Source: Paludibacter sp. UBA6032
Lineage (GTDB): Bacteria; Bacteroidota; Bacteroidia; Bacteroidales; Paludibacteraceae
Length of the DNA: 64,000 bases
Assembly: GCA_002427885.1 (NCBI GenBank)
Contig: DIZI01000021.1
Coordinates: forward strand, 62,001 to 126,000
Direction: 5' to 3'
Positions 17,399 through 26,845 of the stretch are shown here, piece by piece. A model generated the notes under the pieces. It worked only from the letters and a program-made list of their open reading frames with translations. It was not told the DNA's origin and searched no databases. A program made the translations under genes and the position numbers. The first letter of the stretch is position 1, and each line of letters begins with the position of its first letter.

Positions 17399-17515
17399 AT
17401 ACTAATTTAAGAAAATCACAAAAGAATACGTGAAATTTACTGTAATCGGTTTAAAGTATGTAGTCTGGATGTCAAAATAAATAAGCGACCTCATTTACAA
17501 CTACCATAAAACAAT

Positions 17516-17539
17516 AAAGCCCGGTATATACCGGGCTTT
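17516..17539 (-). terminator. Terminator of the 762-residue T9SS protein gene
   Basis: Perfect palindrome AAAGCCCGG/CCGGGCTTT with a TATATA centre, 125 bases downstream of the stop at 17664. The T tract on the minus strand is short. Confidence 0.6.
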
Positions 17540-17663
17540 ATCCAAAGAGTCAAAATTATCCTTTTGCAGTAATAATATTTATGCGCAAAAGTTTATTTAA
17601 TTGGTCTGAACTATCAATCAGTCTTAAAAAACGATACCCGCATTACAGGACCAATCAATCATG

Positions 17664-19952
17664 TTACAATATTACTTTTAAAACAAGCGTATTTACTTTA
17701 ATTAAATAGATACCCGATTTCAAATTGATAGATGTAATATCTGAACTGGCTTTTAATTGTTTAATTAACTGACCATTTACATTGTAAACGCTTAAGTTGT
17801 CTCCCATATTAGTTCCATGAACATGTACAGATTGCCCTGTTTTGACAGCATAAAGAGTACGTGGCGCATCTACATTTTTAATGGCAGTAGTTCCTTCCAC
17901 TATTGATAAGTCAGCAAGTGCACCCAATAAAGTTACATTATTCTTAACTGTAAAGTAATATATACCCGATGTCGTCGGAGTGAATGTAAAACTTGCTTTA
18001 TGTAAATCCAACAAATCAGTCGATGCAACCGTAAAATCATTCGAACAAACAGATGTTCCCGAATTATCACTTGCAGTATTAATTCCAAAAGTGAACGTGG
18101 CGGTAGTGTCAGCAGGTACTACTGAATTCCATGCATATTTTCCCGAGAAAGTATACGTTTTAGCTCCCTCTAATTTTACCGGGTAACTGTAAACACCAGA
18201 ATCACCAACTGCTCCGTCCCAACGTATATACATGATGCGTCCTTTATAGGCAATAGTATCTTTTAATACCCCAGAAGAAGTTGTATCAGCTAACGAAAAA
18301 TAATTTACAGGATTATCGATATATCTGACAGTGCCCGCGGTAGTTGAATTGGCAGAAACCCATTTTGCATTTGCACACTTCCAGCCCCACTGGCTAGGAA
18401 TTGACCGGGTTGAATTAGTTTCACCCCGCGCAGCCCAATCGCCAAAACCTAATTGAGTGTATTTGAAAGAATATATGGTAGTACTCAGTCCATCTCCTGA
18501 AACACAACTTACATTCGCTGTAGGGGAATCGGCTGAAACAGCTGCTGAATTATTATCAATGAATGCAACAGTTGACTTTGATGTTCCTGTTATTGTAATG
18601 CTGCTTACATCTACCGGGGCTAACACATCGTATGAACGAACTGCGCTGTCAAAACTTTGATTCAGTAATCCAGCACTTAAAGAAACACTTGATAATTCAG
18701 AATTCGTTTTATCCGTGCTTTCAGACAAAGAAACAAGAGACCATTCGCAATAGGGTTTTGCCGTTGGATCAGCCGTAAATGCTTTATCATCATACAGTCT
18801 GCTGTTGACAATAATATCATCTGTTCCTAAAGCTTTTCCGGTTACAAAATTAGAAATTGAATACGCACCGTTAGCCTGTTTTACCATTTTCCAGATAGCC
18901 TCGTCGGAAGCGTGTCCATATTCGGTATTCCAACCACTGGTAGCTACTTTCTTTAACATGGCATATTCTCCATCCTGCACAATATAAAAAAGACTATCCT
19001 TTATAGCTGGATGAACCGGACGGAGTAAAAAGTATTGTTTGTAATTTTCTAAATTGCTCACTTCTAATGCAGGATTATTAATCGAATCGCTGCTGATAAC
19101 TAATCCACAAGCTTTATTTGTGATAAAATAACGTTCATAACTATTTACAGCTGTTATTTTTACTGTATCTAAATTATTCTTTACTCCGCCAAGTGTGTAA
19201 GAAAATACAACTGTCCCGGTGTCGCCTACAGCTGCTGTAGTGGCCATAATTACCACCTGAGCTTTACCTGAGCCTGCAGTAAAATCAGTCGGGGTGAATG
19301 TACTTTTGCTCAAGGTATACCCGGCGGATACAGTGGCATTTATATTGTAATTCTGACCGGTTGCAAAAATTTCAAGAGGATATGGTTGAAGATCCTTTTC
19401 AATCTCAATCACCAGATTCTTATCCAGCACACTAAATACCGGAGTATTATCAATTGTAGCAACCTTCAATGAAAATAAACCGTTAGCATTGTCAACGGCC
19501 TTATCGCAGTACAAAGATGATCCACTGGTAATTGCATCCGAGGCAAGGTATTTACTGTTAGCATTTAACATAAGACGAATTCCTGTTGCATCCGCACCAC
19601 TTATAACCCATTCCGAATTTAAATCTGTAGTGGTCGATTCGAAGATAACGGACCATGAATCCCAACTAACATTCGACACTTTGTTCAAATATTTACCTTC
19701 ACCATCCTGAAGATAGTAAGTATCTGTCTTGCCTACTACAGGAATAAAAAAGAAAGCCTGGGAACTTTGATTTGTTAATGTAAGCACGACGGGCTGGGTA
19801 GTGGAGAATCCTCCGGATATGGCAGGCCCAACAACTAAATTGGAGTTTGTTTGTACAATATTATACATAACACTGGGATCGGGCACAAAATTTTGTGCAT
19901 ATCCTGTACTAATTGCCATAAACAGGCAAATCATTGAGAAAAGTTTTTTCAT
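17664..19952 (-). CDS. T9SS-secreted modular lectin-like protein (two beta-trefoil-like domains)
   Basis: 762 residues with no catalytic domain that I can recognise. Signal peptide 1-20. About 22-170 and 272-410 look like ricin-type beta-trefoil domains (MYNIVQTNSNLVVG; YLQDGEGKYLNK; RYFITNKACGLVIS; FVTGKALGTDD). Between them, about 172-270, is a beta domain with SAGYTLSKSTFTPTDF and a terminal VVFSYT strand that matches the repeated Ig-like module of the next two genes. About 418-500 is cadherin-like, about 505-690 a carbohydrate-binding-like sandwich, and about 690-762 a T9SS sorting domain. It is third in a run of three related genes. The likely role is binding glycans outside the cell; this is inference. 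Confidence 0.7.
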   Translation of the reverse strand: MKKLFSMICLFMAISTGYAQNFVPDPSVMYNIVQTNSNLVVGPAISGGFSTTQPVVLTLTNQSSQAFFFIPVVGKTDTYYLQDGEGKYLNKVSNVSWDSWSVIFESTTTDLNSEWVISGADATGIRLMLNANSKYLASDAITSGSSLYCDKAVDNANGLFSLKVATIDNTPVFSVLDKNLVIEIEKDLQPYPLEIFATGQNYNINATVSAGYTLSKSTFTPTDFTAGSGKAQVVIMATTAAVGDTGTVVFSYTLGGVKNNLDTVKITAVNSYERYFITNKACGLVISSDSINNPALEVSNLENYKQYFLLRPVHPAIKDSLFYIVQDGEYAMLKKVATSGWNTEYGHASDEAIWKMVKQANGAYSISNFVTGKALGTDDIIVNSRLYDDKAFTADPTAKPYCEWSLVSLSESTDKTNSELSSVSLSAGLLNQSFDSAVRSYDVLAPVDVSSITITGTSKSTVAFIDNNSAAVSADSPTANVSCVSGDGLSTTIYSFKYTQLGFGDWAARGETNSTRSIPSQWGWKCANAKWVSANSTTAGTVRYIDNPVNYFSLADTTSSGVLKDTIAYKGRIMYIRWDGAVGDSGVYSYPVKLEGAKTYTFSGKYAWNSVVPADTTATFTFGINTASDNSGTSVCSNDFTVASTDLLDLHKASFTFTPTTSGIYYFTVKNNVTLLGALADLSIVEGTTAIKNVDAPRTLYAVKTGQSVHVHGTNMGDNLSVYNVNGQLIKQLKASSDITSINLKSGIYLIKVNTLVLKVIL

Positions 19953-19998
19953 GATACTGATTTTTAATGTTTATAAATTTGAATCGTTCCTATACCTG

Positions 19999-20006
19999 CA
20001 AAAGTA
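19999..20006 (-). promoter_or_regulatory. -7 promoter element of the 762-residue protein gene
   Basis: TACTTTTG followed by CAGG on the minus strand, 46 bases upstream of the ATG, so this gene can be transcribed on its own. Confidence 0.5.
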
Positions 20007-20087
20007 TGCTATATTATACATGTTAAAGATGAAAATAATGTCATTTTGGATTACAATAAATTTTTTTTGTATATTCATAAGAAAAAA

Positions 20088-20117
20088 AAGAGGCTGCCTA
20101 AAAGTAGACAGCCTCTT
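20088..20117 (-). terminator. Terminator of the 996-residue T9SS protein gene
   Basis: AAGAGGCTG and CAGCCTCTT with a 12-base loop; the A run to the left gives a U tract on the minus-strand transcript. It lies 20 bases after the stop at 20138. Confidence 0.85.
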
Positions 20118-20137
20118 AATCTAATTATTAGAAGATA

Positions 20138-23128
20138 TTATTTCACAACTTTGAAAGTAGCCTGCTTCCCGTCGTTGATAACATTTATCAGATATACGCC
20201 CGAAGGAAGATTTACATTCATCACTTTTTGATTCAGACCTGCATCAAACGTTGATTTGTTTTTTGCAACCAACATTCCCTGTACGTTGTAAATGTTGAAT
20301 TCAACTGTTCCGGCAGCTCTCAATTCGAAATCAGCAACAATTGAATTAGATGTTGAATATACTTTCGTAGCTTCAATACCTAAAGTTTTAATACCGGTAC
20401 CTAAACCTAAGTCATACAATTCATAATTATCAATGTATGCAATCTTACCAGTAGCAGCTGCGTCAACGTTGTTGATAGTGAAGAAATTTGCTGCTGCACC
20501 AACTCCTGCAGTAAATGTTGTATCTATTGTTATCCAGTTAGTTCCACTTTGTGGTATGGACATTGAGAAATCGGGACTTGTACCTTTAGCCAACATTCCA
20601 AGCGTTCCATCTACTGTTTTTACCATAACACGGACTCTGTATTTATGATTTGCAGTCCAATTAACAGATGACACATCTAAAGCCGCTCCATCAGGGTAAC
20701 CGTTTGTTGTTGCATCAAACTTAACACAGGCAGCACCACAATATGCTTCTCCCAAAACTACGGATTTGTGTCCCCAACCTCCAAATCCGGAAAGATCATT
20801 CAAATACGGATCTGGGATAAGATTTGTCAAAGTCGAATAAAGAGGTGTAAAACAGCTAAGATCAGCTGATGTATTTACAGTTACATTTTGTGTCAGTGTA
20901 CCACTGGTTGCAGAAATTACTCCATTAGTGATAACTGTAGCATTATCAAAAGTAGCTGTAATCACAGCTCCTGCAGCAACTTCGGTAGCGGTTAAACTGG
21001 TTTTATTAAGACTAATACCAGCCGGTGCAGTTAATGTAAGGGCTGAAGTCAGATTTCCACCGGAAACATTAAACGTTTTCGTAAGATGATTTGGATCAAA
21101 GAATAAAGTAGTTGGAGCTAATACTACATATGGAGTACCATCGCTTACATATGAAAGTCTGAAATTATCGACAGCCACATAGTTTCCCCCATTTAATACC
21201 TTATATCCAATTTCTAATTGATTGTTAGTCACTTTAACTAAAACAGTGTAATCATTTGGTGAAAATACTTCAACAGAATCCATATTAGCATAAACAAATG
21301 CGCCACCAGTGGTTACCGGATTATTTAATGCGGCAGCTGTTAAGTTATAAACCCCATTAGGAATATTGACAATTTTCTGAGATAATTTCAACCCGGTCCA
21401 ATTGCCTGAGCTTTGCCATTTTTCAACATAATAGGTTCCAGCTTTATAGGAAAAGGAAGTATTATTTTGTGACGCAAATCCACCTACATTTGTCCAACCC
21501 GCAGTTGCACTGTTCTCAAAACTAGGATTTGAAATAACTGAAGTTGCATCATAAGGTAATGTTGTCCACGTATTAATTCTTGTCTGCAACAAAATAGCTG
21601 CATGAACAGCAGCAATGGCATCATTCAAAGCTGTTACCTGAGTTGCAATTTCAGTAGTAGTTGCAGCAACATTATCGTAAACTACCTGAGCTGCAGACAC
21701 TGCTGTACTAAGGTTTGGATAAACAGTTGTAGATCCTACTGTTACCGGATTGGCAACCATTACCTTGGCTGAGTCAAGTGCGCTTTTCAAAACAGATTTA
21801 GGACCAGTTCCCAAGTAAATTACCTGGAAATTATCTACCGATACCCAGTTACCGGTTGTTTTTACCGCATAACCAATAATCAACGTATTATTTGTAACAG
21901 TAGTTTGAATAGTATAATTGTTTAGTTCAAATACTTCAACAGAATCTGCATTTGCAAATACATATGCTTTCCCCGGATATGCAACTGGTGTTGATTGTTG
22001 AACAGCTTGTGCAGCAGCAGTTATTTTATACATACCATTAGGAATATTTTTCAAGACTTGTGACAAATTTATATTTGACTGAGTTCCGGGACTTGCCACC
22101 CATTTTTCTAAATAATAAGTTCCTGCTTTAAATGCACCAATATTCGCATTAGTTGCTCTGCCAAGTCCTCCTACACTGGTCCATCCGATAGACAGCTCTG
22201 ATTCAAAACTAGGGTTTGAAATAATTGAAGTTGCAACATATGGTAAATTTGTCCATGAATTAGTTCTGGCTTCAAGTGTAATTGCGCCATTAACTGCAGC
22301 AATCGCAGCTGTTAATGCACTTTCTTGCGCTGCAACCTCAACTAAAGTTGCGCCGACATTGTCATATACCAATTGAGCAGCATTAATTGCAGTAGTTAAA
22401 TCAGCATAAACAGTAGAAGTACCTACCGGTTGAGGATTGCCTGCCATTGTAGTTGCTGTTGCAAGAAGTCCTTGTAATGTTGTTTTATCGACTTGATTAA
22501 ATTTCAACAATTTCACATTATCTACAAAAAGTATCGGACTTGAAGTTGAACCTACGTTAGCTGTTTTATTATATCCCATACGGAACGTCACATCTTTAGC
22601 TGAAGTTAGAGTAAAAGTTAGACTATGATTTTTCCAGGTATTAATTGCAGTAGGAAGATCATCGTATGTAGCTATACCATCAATGATATAACCACAACGA
22701 CTTGCTTGACTTGTCACTACCTGGGCCAAATATGAATCCCATGTCATTGTATACTTTCCAATAGGTAAGTTTACTGTTTGTGAAATATATAGTTCGGCAG
22801 GTCCCCAGTGTACTTTCACTCCAAGAAGTGTCAAATTTCCGGTCGTTACTGAACTTGCATTTACCGGGGCAGTTCCCAATGCACCTGTAACACTTTCGTA
22901 TCCAACAGTAGCAAGTTTATTATAATTTAAAACTCCTGCAACAGGTGTTTCTACCCAACCAGCAACATCATAAATTGTATTATCAACTGCTGCACCCGTA
23001 GGGCTGGTTTCAAAATCCGCATTAGTCAGATAAGTTGATGTAACATCAGTTGTTTGTGCCTGTACGCTCAGGGAGCCGACACATGCGGCAAAAAGCACCG
23101 CCATTGATAAGTAAAATTTTCTTTTCAT
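20138..23128 (-). CDS. T9SS-secreted multi-CBM/FIVAR protein
   Basis: 996 residues, no catalytic domain recognised. Signal peptide 1-24. A jelly-roll domain about 28-210 (LTNADFE, WVE, FVDNVKLL) is followed by a helical FIVAR-like linker about 215-285. Then come two copies of a NPSFE...GWTSVGG domain (about 300-440 and 530-662; each has AGTYYxEKW, xxIPNGxYxxTAAA, ADSVEVF or MDSVEVF, and VDNF), separated by a second helical linker about 445-515. About 668-755 is an Ig-like domain (LTLTAPAGISL), about 758-918 a Cys-containing module (GGWGHK, AYCGAACVKF), and about 925-996 the T9SS tail. The last 240 residues are nearly the same as those of the next gene. Probable extracellular glycan binding. 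Confidence 0.7.
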   Translation of the reverse strand: MKRKFYLSMAVLFAACVGSLSVQAQTTDVTSTYLTNADFETSPTGAAVDNTIYDVAGWVETPVAGVLNYNKLATVGYESVTGALGTAPVNASSVTTGNLTLLGVKVHWGPAELYISQTVNLPIGKYTMTWDSYLAQVVTSQASRCGYIIDGIATYDDLPTAINTWKNHSLTFTLTSAKDVTFRMGYNKTANVGSTSSPILFVDNVKLLKFNQVDKTTLQGLLATATTMAGNPQPVGTSTVYADLTTAINAAQLVYDNVGATLVEVAAQESALTAAIAAVNGAITLEARTNSWTNLPYVATSIISNPSFESELSIGWTSVGGLGRATNANIGAFKAGTYYLEKWVASPGTQSNINLSQVLKNIPNGMYKITAAAQAVQQSTPVAYPGKAYVFANADSVEVFELNNYTIQTTVTNNTLIIGYAVKTTGNWVSVDNFQVIYLGTGPKSVLKSALDSAKVMVANPVTVGSTTVYPNLSTAVSAAQVVYDNVAATTTEIATQVTALNDAIAAVHAAILLQTRINTWTTLPYDATSVISNPSFENSATAGWTNVGGFASQNNTSFSYKAGTYYVEKWQSSGNWTGLKLSQKIVNIPNGVYNLTAAALNNPVTTGGAFVYANMDSVEVFSPNDYTVLVKVTNNQLEIGYKVLNGGNYVAVDNFRLSYVSDGTPYVVLAPTTLFFDPNHLTKTFNVSGGNLTSALTLTAPAGISLNKTSLTATEVAAGAVITATFDNATVITNGVISATSGTLTQNVTVNTSADLSCFTPLYSTLTNLIPDPYLNDLSGFGGWGHKSVVLGEAYCGAACVKFDATTNGYPDGAALDVSSVNWTANHKYRVRVMVKTVDGTLGMLAKGTSPDFSMSIPQSGTNWITIDTTFTAGVGAAANFFTINNVDAAATGKIAYIDNYELYDLGLGTGIKTLGIEATKVYSTSNSIVADFELRAAGTVEFNIYNVQGMLVAKNKSTFDAGLNQKVMNVNLPSGVYLINVINDGKQATFKVVK

Positions 23129-23379
23129 AATAAAATAATTTAATTTAGTAATATATATGATTAATCAAACGGTTTCATTTACTAAAATCGATGAATACAA
23201 ATGAATCGATAAATAATCAAATGAAGGCTCAAAAATATATATTAGCAAATGGATAACGGATGAAATATAAGTCAATAAAGTAGATTACTAAATTGGAGTA
23301 CTGTTTTTATTCACAAACAATCGTTTTATTACAAGAGAATCCTGATTACTTAGTTGCACGAGCTAATCTGGCACAAAAA

Positions 23380-23410
23380 AAGGAGCAAACAGACCTGCCA
23401 TTTGCTCCTT
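23380..23410 (-). terminator. Terminator of the 1018-residue T9SS protein gene
   Basis: AAGGAGCAAA and TTTGCTCCTT, 10-base arms with an 11-base loop, preceded by an A run that becomes a U tract on the minus strand. It lies in the 301-bp gap 23129-23429, in which I see nothing else beyond AT-rich sequence. Confidence 0.85.
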
Positions 23411-23429
23411 AATTTAAATTAGATATGCT

Positions 23430-26400
23430 TTATTTCACAACTTTGAAAGTAGCCTGTTTCCCGTCGTTGATAACATTTATCAGGTATACGCCAGAAGGAA
23501 GGTTCACATTCATCACTTTTTGATTCAGACCTGCATCAAACGTTGATTTGTCTTTTGCAACTAACATTCCCTGAATGTTGTAAATGTTGAACTCAACTGC
23601 TCCGGCAGTTTGCAATTCAAAATTAGCAACAATTGAATTAGATGTTGAATATACTTTCGTGGCTTCAATACCGATAGTTTTAACACCTGTCCATATTGAA
23701 GTCATATCATACAATTCATAATTGTCAATATATGCAATTTTACCTGTAGCAGCTGCGTCAACGTTGTTGATAGTAAAGAAATTTGCTGCTGCACCTGCAC
23801 CTGCTACAAACATTGTATCAATTGTAATCCAGTTACTTCCGCTTTGTGGTATAGACATCATGAAATCAGGACTGGTGCCTTTGGCTAACATTCCAAGCGT
23901 TCCATCAACAGTTTTTACATGTACACGTACTCTGTATCTATGACCTGCTGTCCAAGGAATAGCATTTACATCCAAAGCAGCACCATCAGGCCATCCGTTG
24001 GTCACGGCAGTAAATTTCACACATTTTGCACCACAATAGGCTTCTCCTGATACGATATCTTTATGTCCCCAGCCTGCAAATCCTGTTAAAGTATTCAACT
24101 GTGGACTTGGAATCAAATTAGGCAAAGTACCATTATAAAGTGGAGTGAAACATTCACTATTCTTAGATCCGGCAACACCTACATTTACAACTAAGGTTCC
24201 ACTAGTCAATACAATATTACCGGTTGCGTTAGATGTTGTCCCATCATATGTAACTTTCATTTTCACATTAGATGCACTTGCCATTGGAATAGTAGTAGGA
24301 GTAACTGTAAATCCACTTGGTGCAGTAATAGTAATATCACTTGCCAAATTACCTCCATTAACTACAACCGAATCAGTCAGATTTAAATCATCGAGGTATA
24401 AATTAGCCTTGCTGGTTAAAATAGAAGGAGCCATAGTTCCGGTTACCTGTAAACTGTCTTTAACTGTTCCACTGGTAAAATAAACATAACCACTTGCTGA
24501 AGTTGCACTACTGAATGTGATAGCAATTGAATCACTTGTACCACCAGATACAGTAGGTAACAAAGTAGAAGGAGTTACAGTGTAACCTGTTGGAGCAGTA
24601 ATTGTAATATTACTTGCAAGGTTTACAGCTCTAACAGCCACTTTTTTTGACCCATTTCCAAGGAATGTAAGTGAAGCCGAAGAAGGATAAACTGCCGGAA
24701 CTGCATACATTTCGTAATTGTCAATATATCCCAATAAACCATCAGCTGTCAAAGAACTATTAAAATAGATTCCCTGCGAAGCAGCCAACGTTCCTGTTTT
24801 GAAAGTAAAATCAGCAGCTTGCCATGCACCATTTGTATTGAAAAGTGTGTTAAAATCAGAGGTAGATCCACCTACTCCACAACCACCAATTCCAAATTCA
24901 TATGTTCCTCCAATCGTTTTGATCATTGCATGAATCCTGTATTTAGTATTGGCCAGCATTTTTCCGGTTGCATTGAAATCCAGTGAGCCTCCACCCTTTG
25001 TGACTCCATTACCAACAGTCACACAGCTAAAACCGCAGTATGCCGTGTTGATAGTATCATTAATTAAGGCTTTTGTTCCCCAACCTCCAAAATACGAAAG
25101 ACTTGTTAAATAAGGATCCGTAATTATATTGGTTAAAGTTGGATACACTTGTGTCAAACAGTCTGCATTCTTCTTTGCAATTACCCGAACTCTTTTTGAT
25201 ACACCTCCGCTTGTTATATTAATGTATCCAGCTGTAGCAGCACCGGTAAATGATACATTTACTACAGTTGAAGTATAAGCAGCGGCTGTAATTACATTAG
25301 GAGTTACAGTAATACCTGCCGGAGCAGTGATTTGTATGTTTTGAGTCAGCGATGTTCCGATAACAGTTAAAGGAGCTGTTGATTTGAAGTCATCCAAAAG
25401 GAAAAGCGAATCAGAAACATAAACTCCTTCTGGAGCATCAATAGTCTTAACTAATGCTATATCGTCAACAAATAATTGATTGTTTTGTGTATTTGCTTTA
25501 CGATATACAATATAACAACTTGTATATGGAGCTTTAAAAGTGATTGAACCGGTTAATGTACTAGCTGTTCCGGTTATTGTACTATCTGTTGTAAATACAG
25601 TACCAATTGCATTTGCTTTAATATCATTAACAACGGAAGCTGCATAAACATTTACTTTCAACAACGATGCAGCAACATTCTTATAATTAAAGCTATAAGT
25701 ATAAGTTGCACCCGGAATTAAATTAAATATTTTATGGCTGATTGATATATAAGAAACCGTATCATTCGAAAAACGCATGGCAAATGTTTGTGCACCATTT
25801 GATTGATATGAATTTCCATTATTTACCCGTGAGGTCGTTGTATAAGTATTCAGAATACCGATTGGAGGTACATTCGCTGAAATCTTTTTGGGAATCCAGG
25901 TTCCCCAGGGACCACCATCAATAGCTGCTTTTTCAAAAGTACCATCAAAGAAATTAAATGGAATGACTGCTATCTTATCGGCAACTGTCCTTATCTGAAA
26001 AGTAGTTGAAGGTAAAACAGCTGCTCCGTTTGAAATGCCTTTATCGCTATAAAGACGATAACCGTCACCCTGATCAGCATAGTTTACATTCGGAGAAATA
26101 AATTTCTGATCTGCATACCGTCTGAATCTGATATTCAACGAGTCAGAACCATATACATACCATTTGGAATAACCATTGGTAACGAATGCTGTGTCAGTAT
26201 AGACAATGTCCCAGGTATTAGCAGTTCCTCTGGTAAGATACTTACCAGAACTGGTTTTAATGTAAAAAGCACTATCAGTTGCGGCAACAAAATTAAAATA
26301 CTGTGTACTTTCCGGTGCCATAAAGGTTAATGCCGGAAATCCCCCTGAATTCAAGCCCATGGCCTTGCCACTGGAACGTTGAATAAGATAATAGTTAACA

Positions 26401-26486
26401 CCCGCTGTAGGCATAAACGCAGCCTGTACATTAGTGGCAATAGCCATCAATGTACCTAAAAGTAAGAATGAGAAGATCTTTTTCAT
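23430..26486 (-). CDS. T9SS-secreted protein with beta-trefoil and repeated Ig-like/CBM modules
   Basis: 1018 residues, no catalytic domain recognised. Signal peptide 1-22; a beta-trefoil-like domain about 25-165 (NYYLIQRSSGKAMGLN); a jelly-roll about 175-345 (FDGTFEKA, TYTYSFNYK). Then Ig-like and Cys-containing modules alternate: Ig about 355-440, module about 440-600 (FGGWGTK, AYCGFSCV), Ig about 605-690, Ig about 692-775, module about 777-940 (FAGWGHK, AYCGAKCVKF). The T9SS tail takes up about the last 74 residues. The Ig repeats share ITAPAGITVTP-like cores. The C-terminal module plus tail is a close duplicate of that in the 996-residue protein. Likely a surface glycan-binding protein upstream of its two relatives. 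Confidence 0.7.
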   Translation of the reverse strand: MKKIFSFLLLGTLMAIATNVQAAFMPTAGVNYYLIQRSSGKAMGLNSGGFPALTFMAPESTQYFNFVAATDSAFYIKTSSGKYLTRGTANTWDIVYTDTAFVTNGYSKWYVYGSDSLNIRFRRYADQKFISPNVNYADQGDGYRLYSDKGISNGAAVLPSTTFQIRTVADKIAVIPFNFFDGTFEKAAIDGGPWGTWIPKKISANVPPIGILNTYTTTSRVNNGNSYQSNGAQTFAMRFSNDTVSYISISHKIFNLIPGATYTYSFNYKNVAASLLKVNVYAASVVNDIKANAIGTVFTTDSTITGTASTLTGSITFKAPYTSCYIVYRKANTQNNQLFVDDIALVKTIDAPEGVYVSDSLFLLDDFKSTAPLTVIGTSLTQNIQITAPAGITVTPNVITAAAYTSTVVNVSFTGAATAGYINITSGGVSKRVRVIAKKNADCLTQVYPTLTNIITDPYLTSLSYFGGWGTKALINDTINTAYCGFSCVTVGNGVTKGGGSLDFNATGKMLANTKYRIHAMIKTIGGTYEFGIGGCGVGGSTSDFNTLFNTNGAWQAADFTFKTGTLAASQGIYFNSSLTADGLLGYIDNYEMYAVPAVYPSSASLTFLGNGSKKVAVRAVNLASNITITAPTGYTVTPSTLLPTVSGGTSDSIAITFSSATSASGYVYFTSGTVKDSLQVTGTMAPSILTSKANLYLDDLNLTDSVVVNGGNLASDITITAPSGFTVTPTTIPMASASNVKMKVTYDGTTSNATGNIVLTSGTLVVNVGVAGSKNSECFTPLYNGTLPNLIPSPQLNTLTGFAGWGHKDIVSGEAYCGAKCVKFTAVTNGWPDGAALDVNAIPWTAGHRYRVRVHVKTVDGTLGMLAKGTSPDFMMSIPQSGSNWITIDTMFVAGAGAAANFFTINNVDAAATGKIAYIDNYELYDMTSIWTGVKTIGIEATKVYSTSNSIVANFELQTAGAVEFNIYNIQGMLVAKDKSTFDAGLNQKVMNVNLPSGVYLINVINDGKQATFKVVK

Positions 26487-26845
26487 GATGTAAATAATTA
26501 AAAGGTAAATAATTAAGAATTCTGAATGATTGAGATTTACTGATATTTAAAAAAGTATTGTGAAAACATGGTTTATAAAGACATTAATTTTATTATCATA
26601 CAAATATATGTGTATTACCAGAAAATGATGGAGAAAATACGTTCAAAAAGGGAGACAAGATGCTTGCTTTTATGACCTAATTCTAAAAATTCCCATAACC
26701 CCTTTTATCTGATTTTAACTCACTGTGTAAAGACATTTCTATAAACAAAACAGCTTATAAACAGGGTACTACTTAAATTAAAACGGGCATTTACTCCGTT
26801 GGTTCCAATTTTATCTATAGACTAAACAGGTACTGCATTCCTACT
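26487..26845. other. Gene-free gap between GH43 and the 1018-residue protein gene
   Basis: 359 bases of AT-rich sequence. I see no clear terminator, no TAnnTTTG element on the minus strand at a useful distance, and no conserved repeat. Confidence 0.5.
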
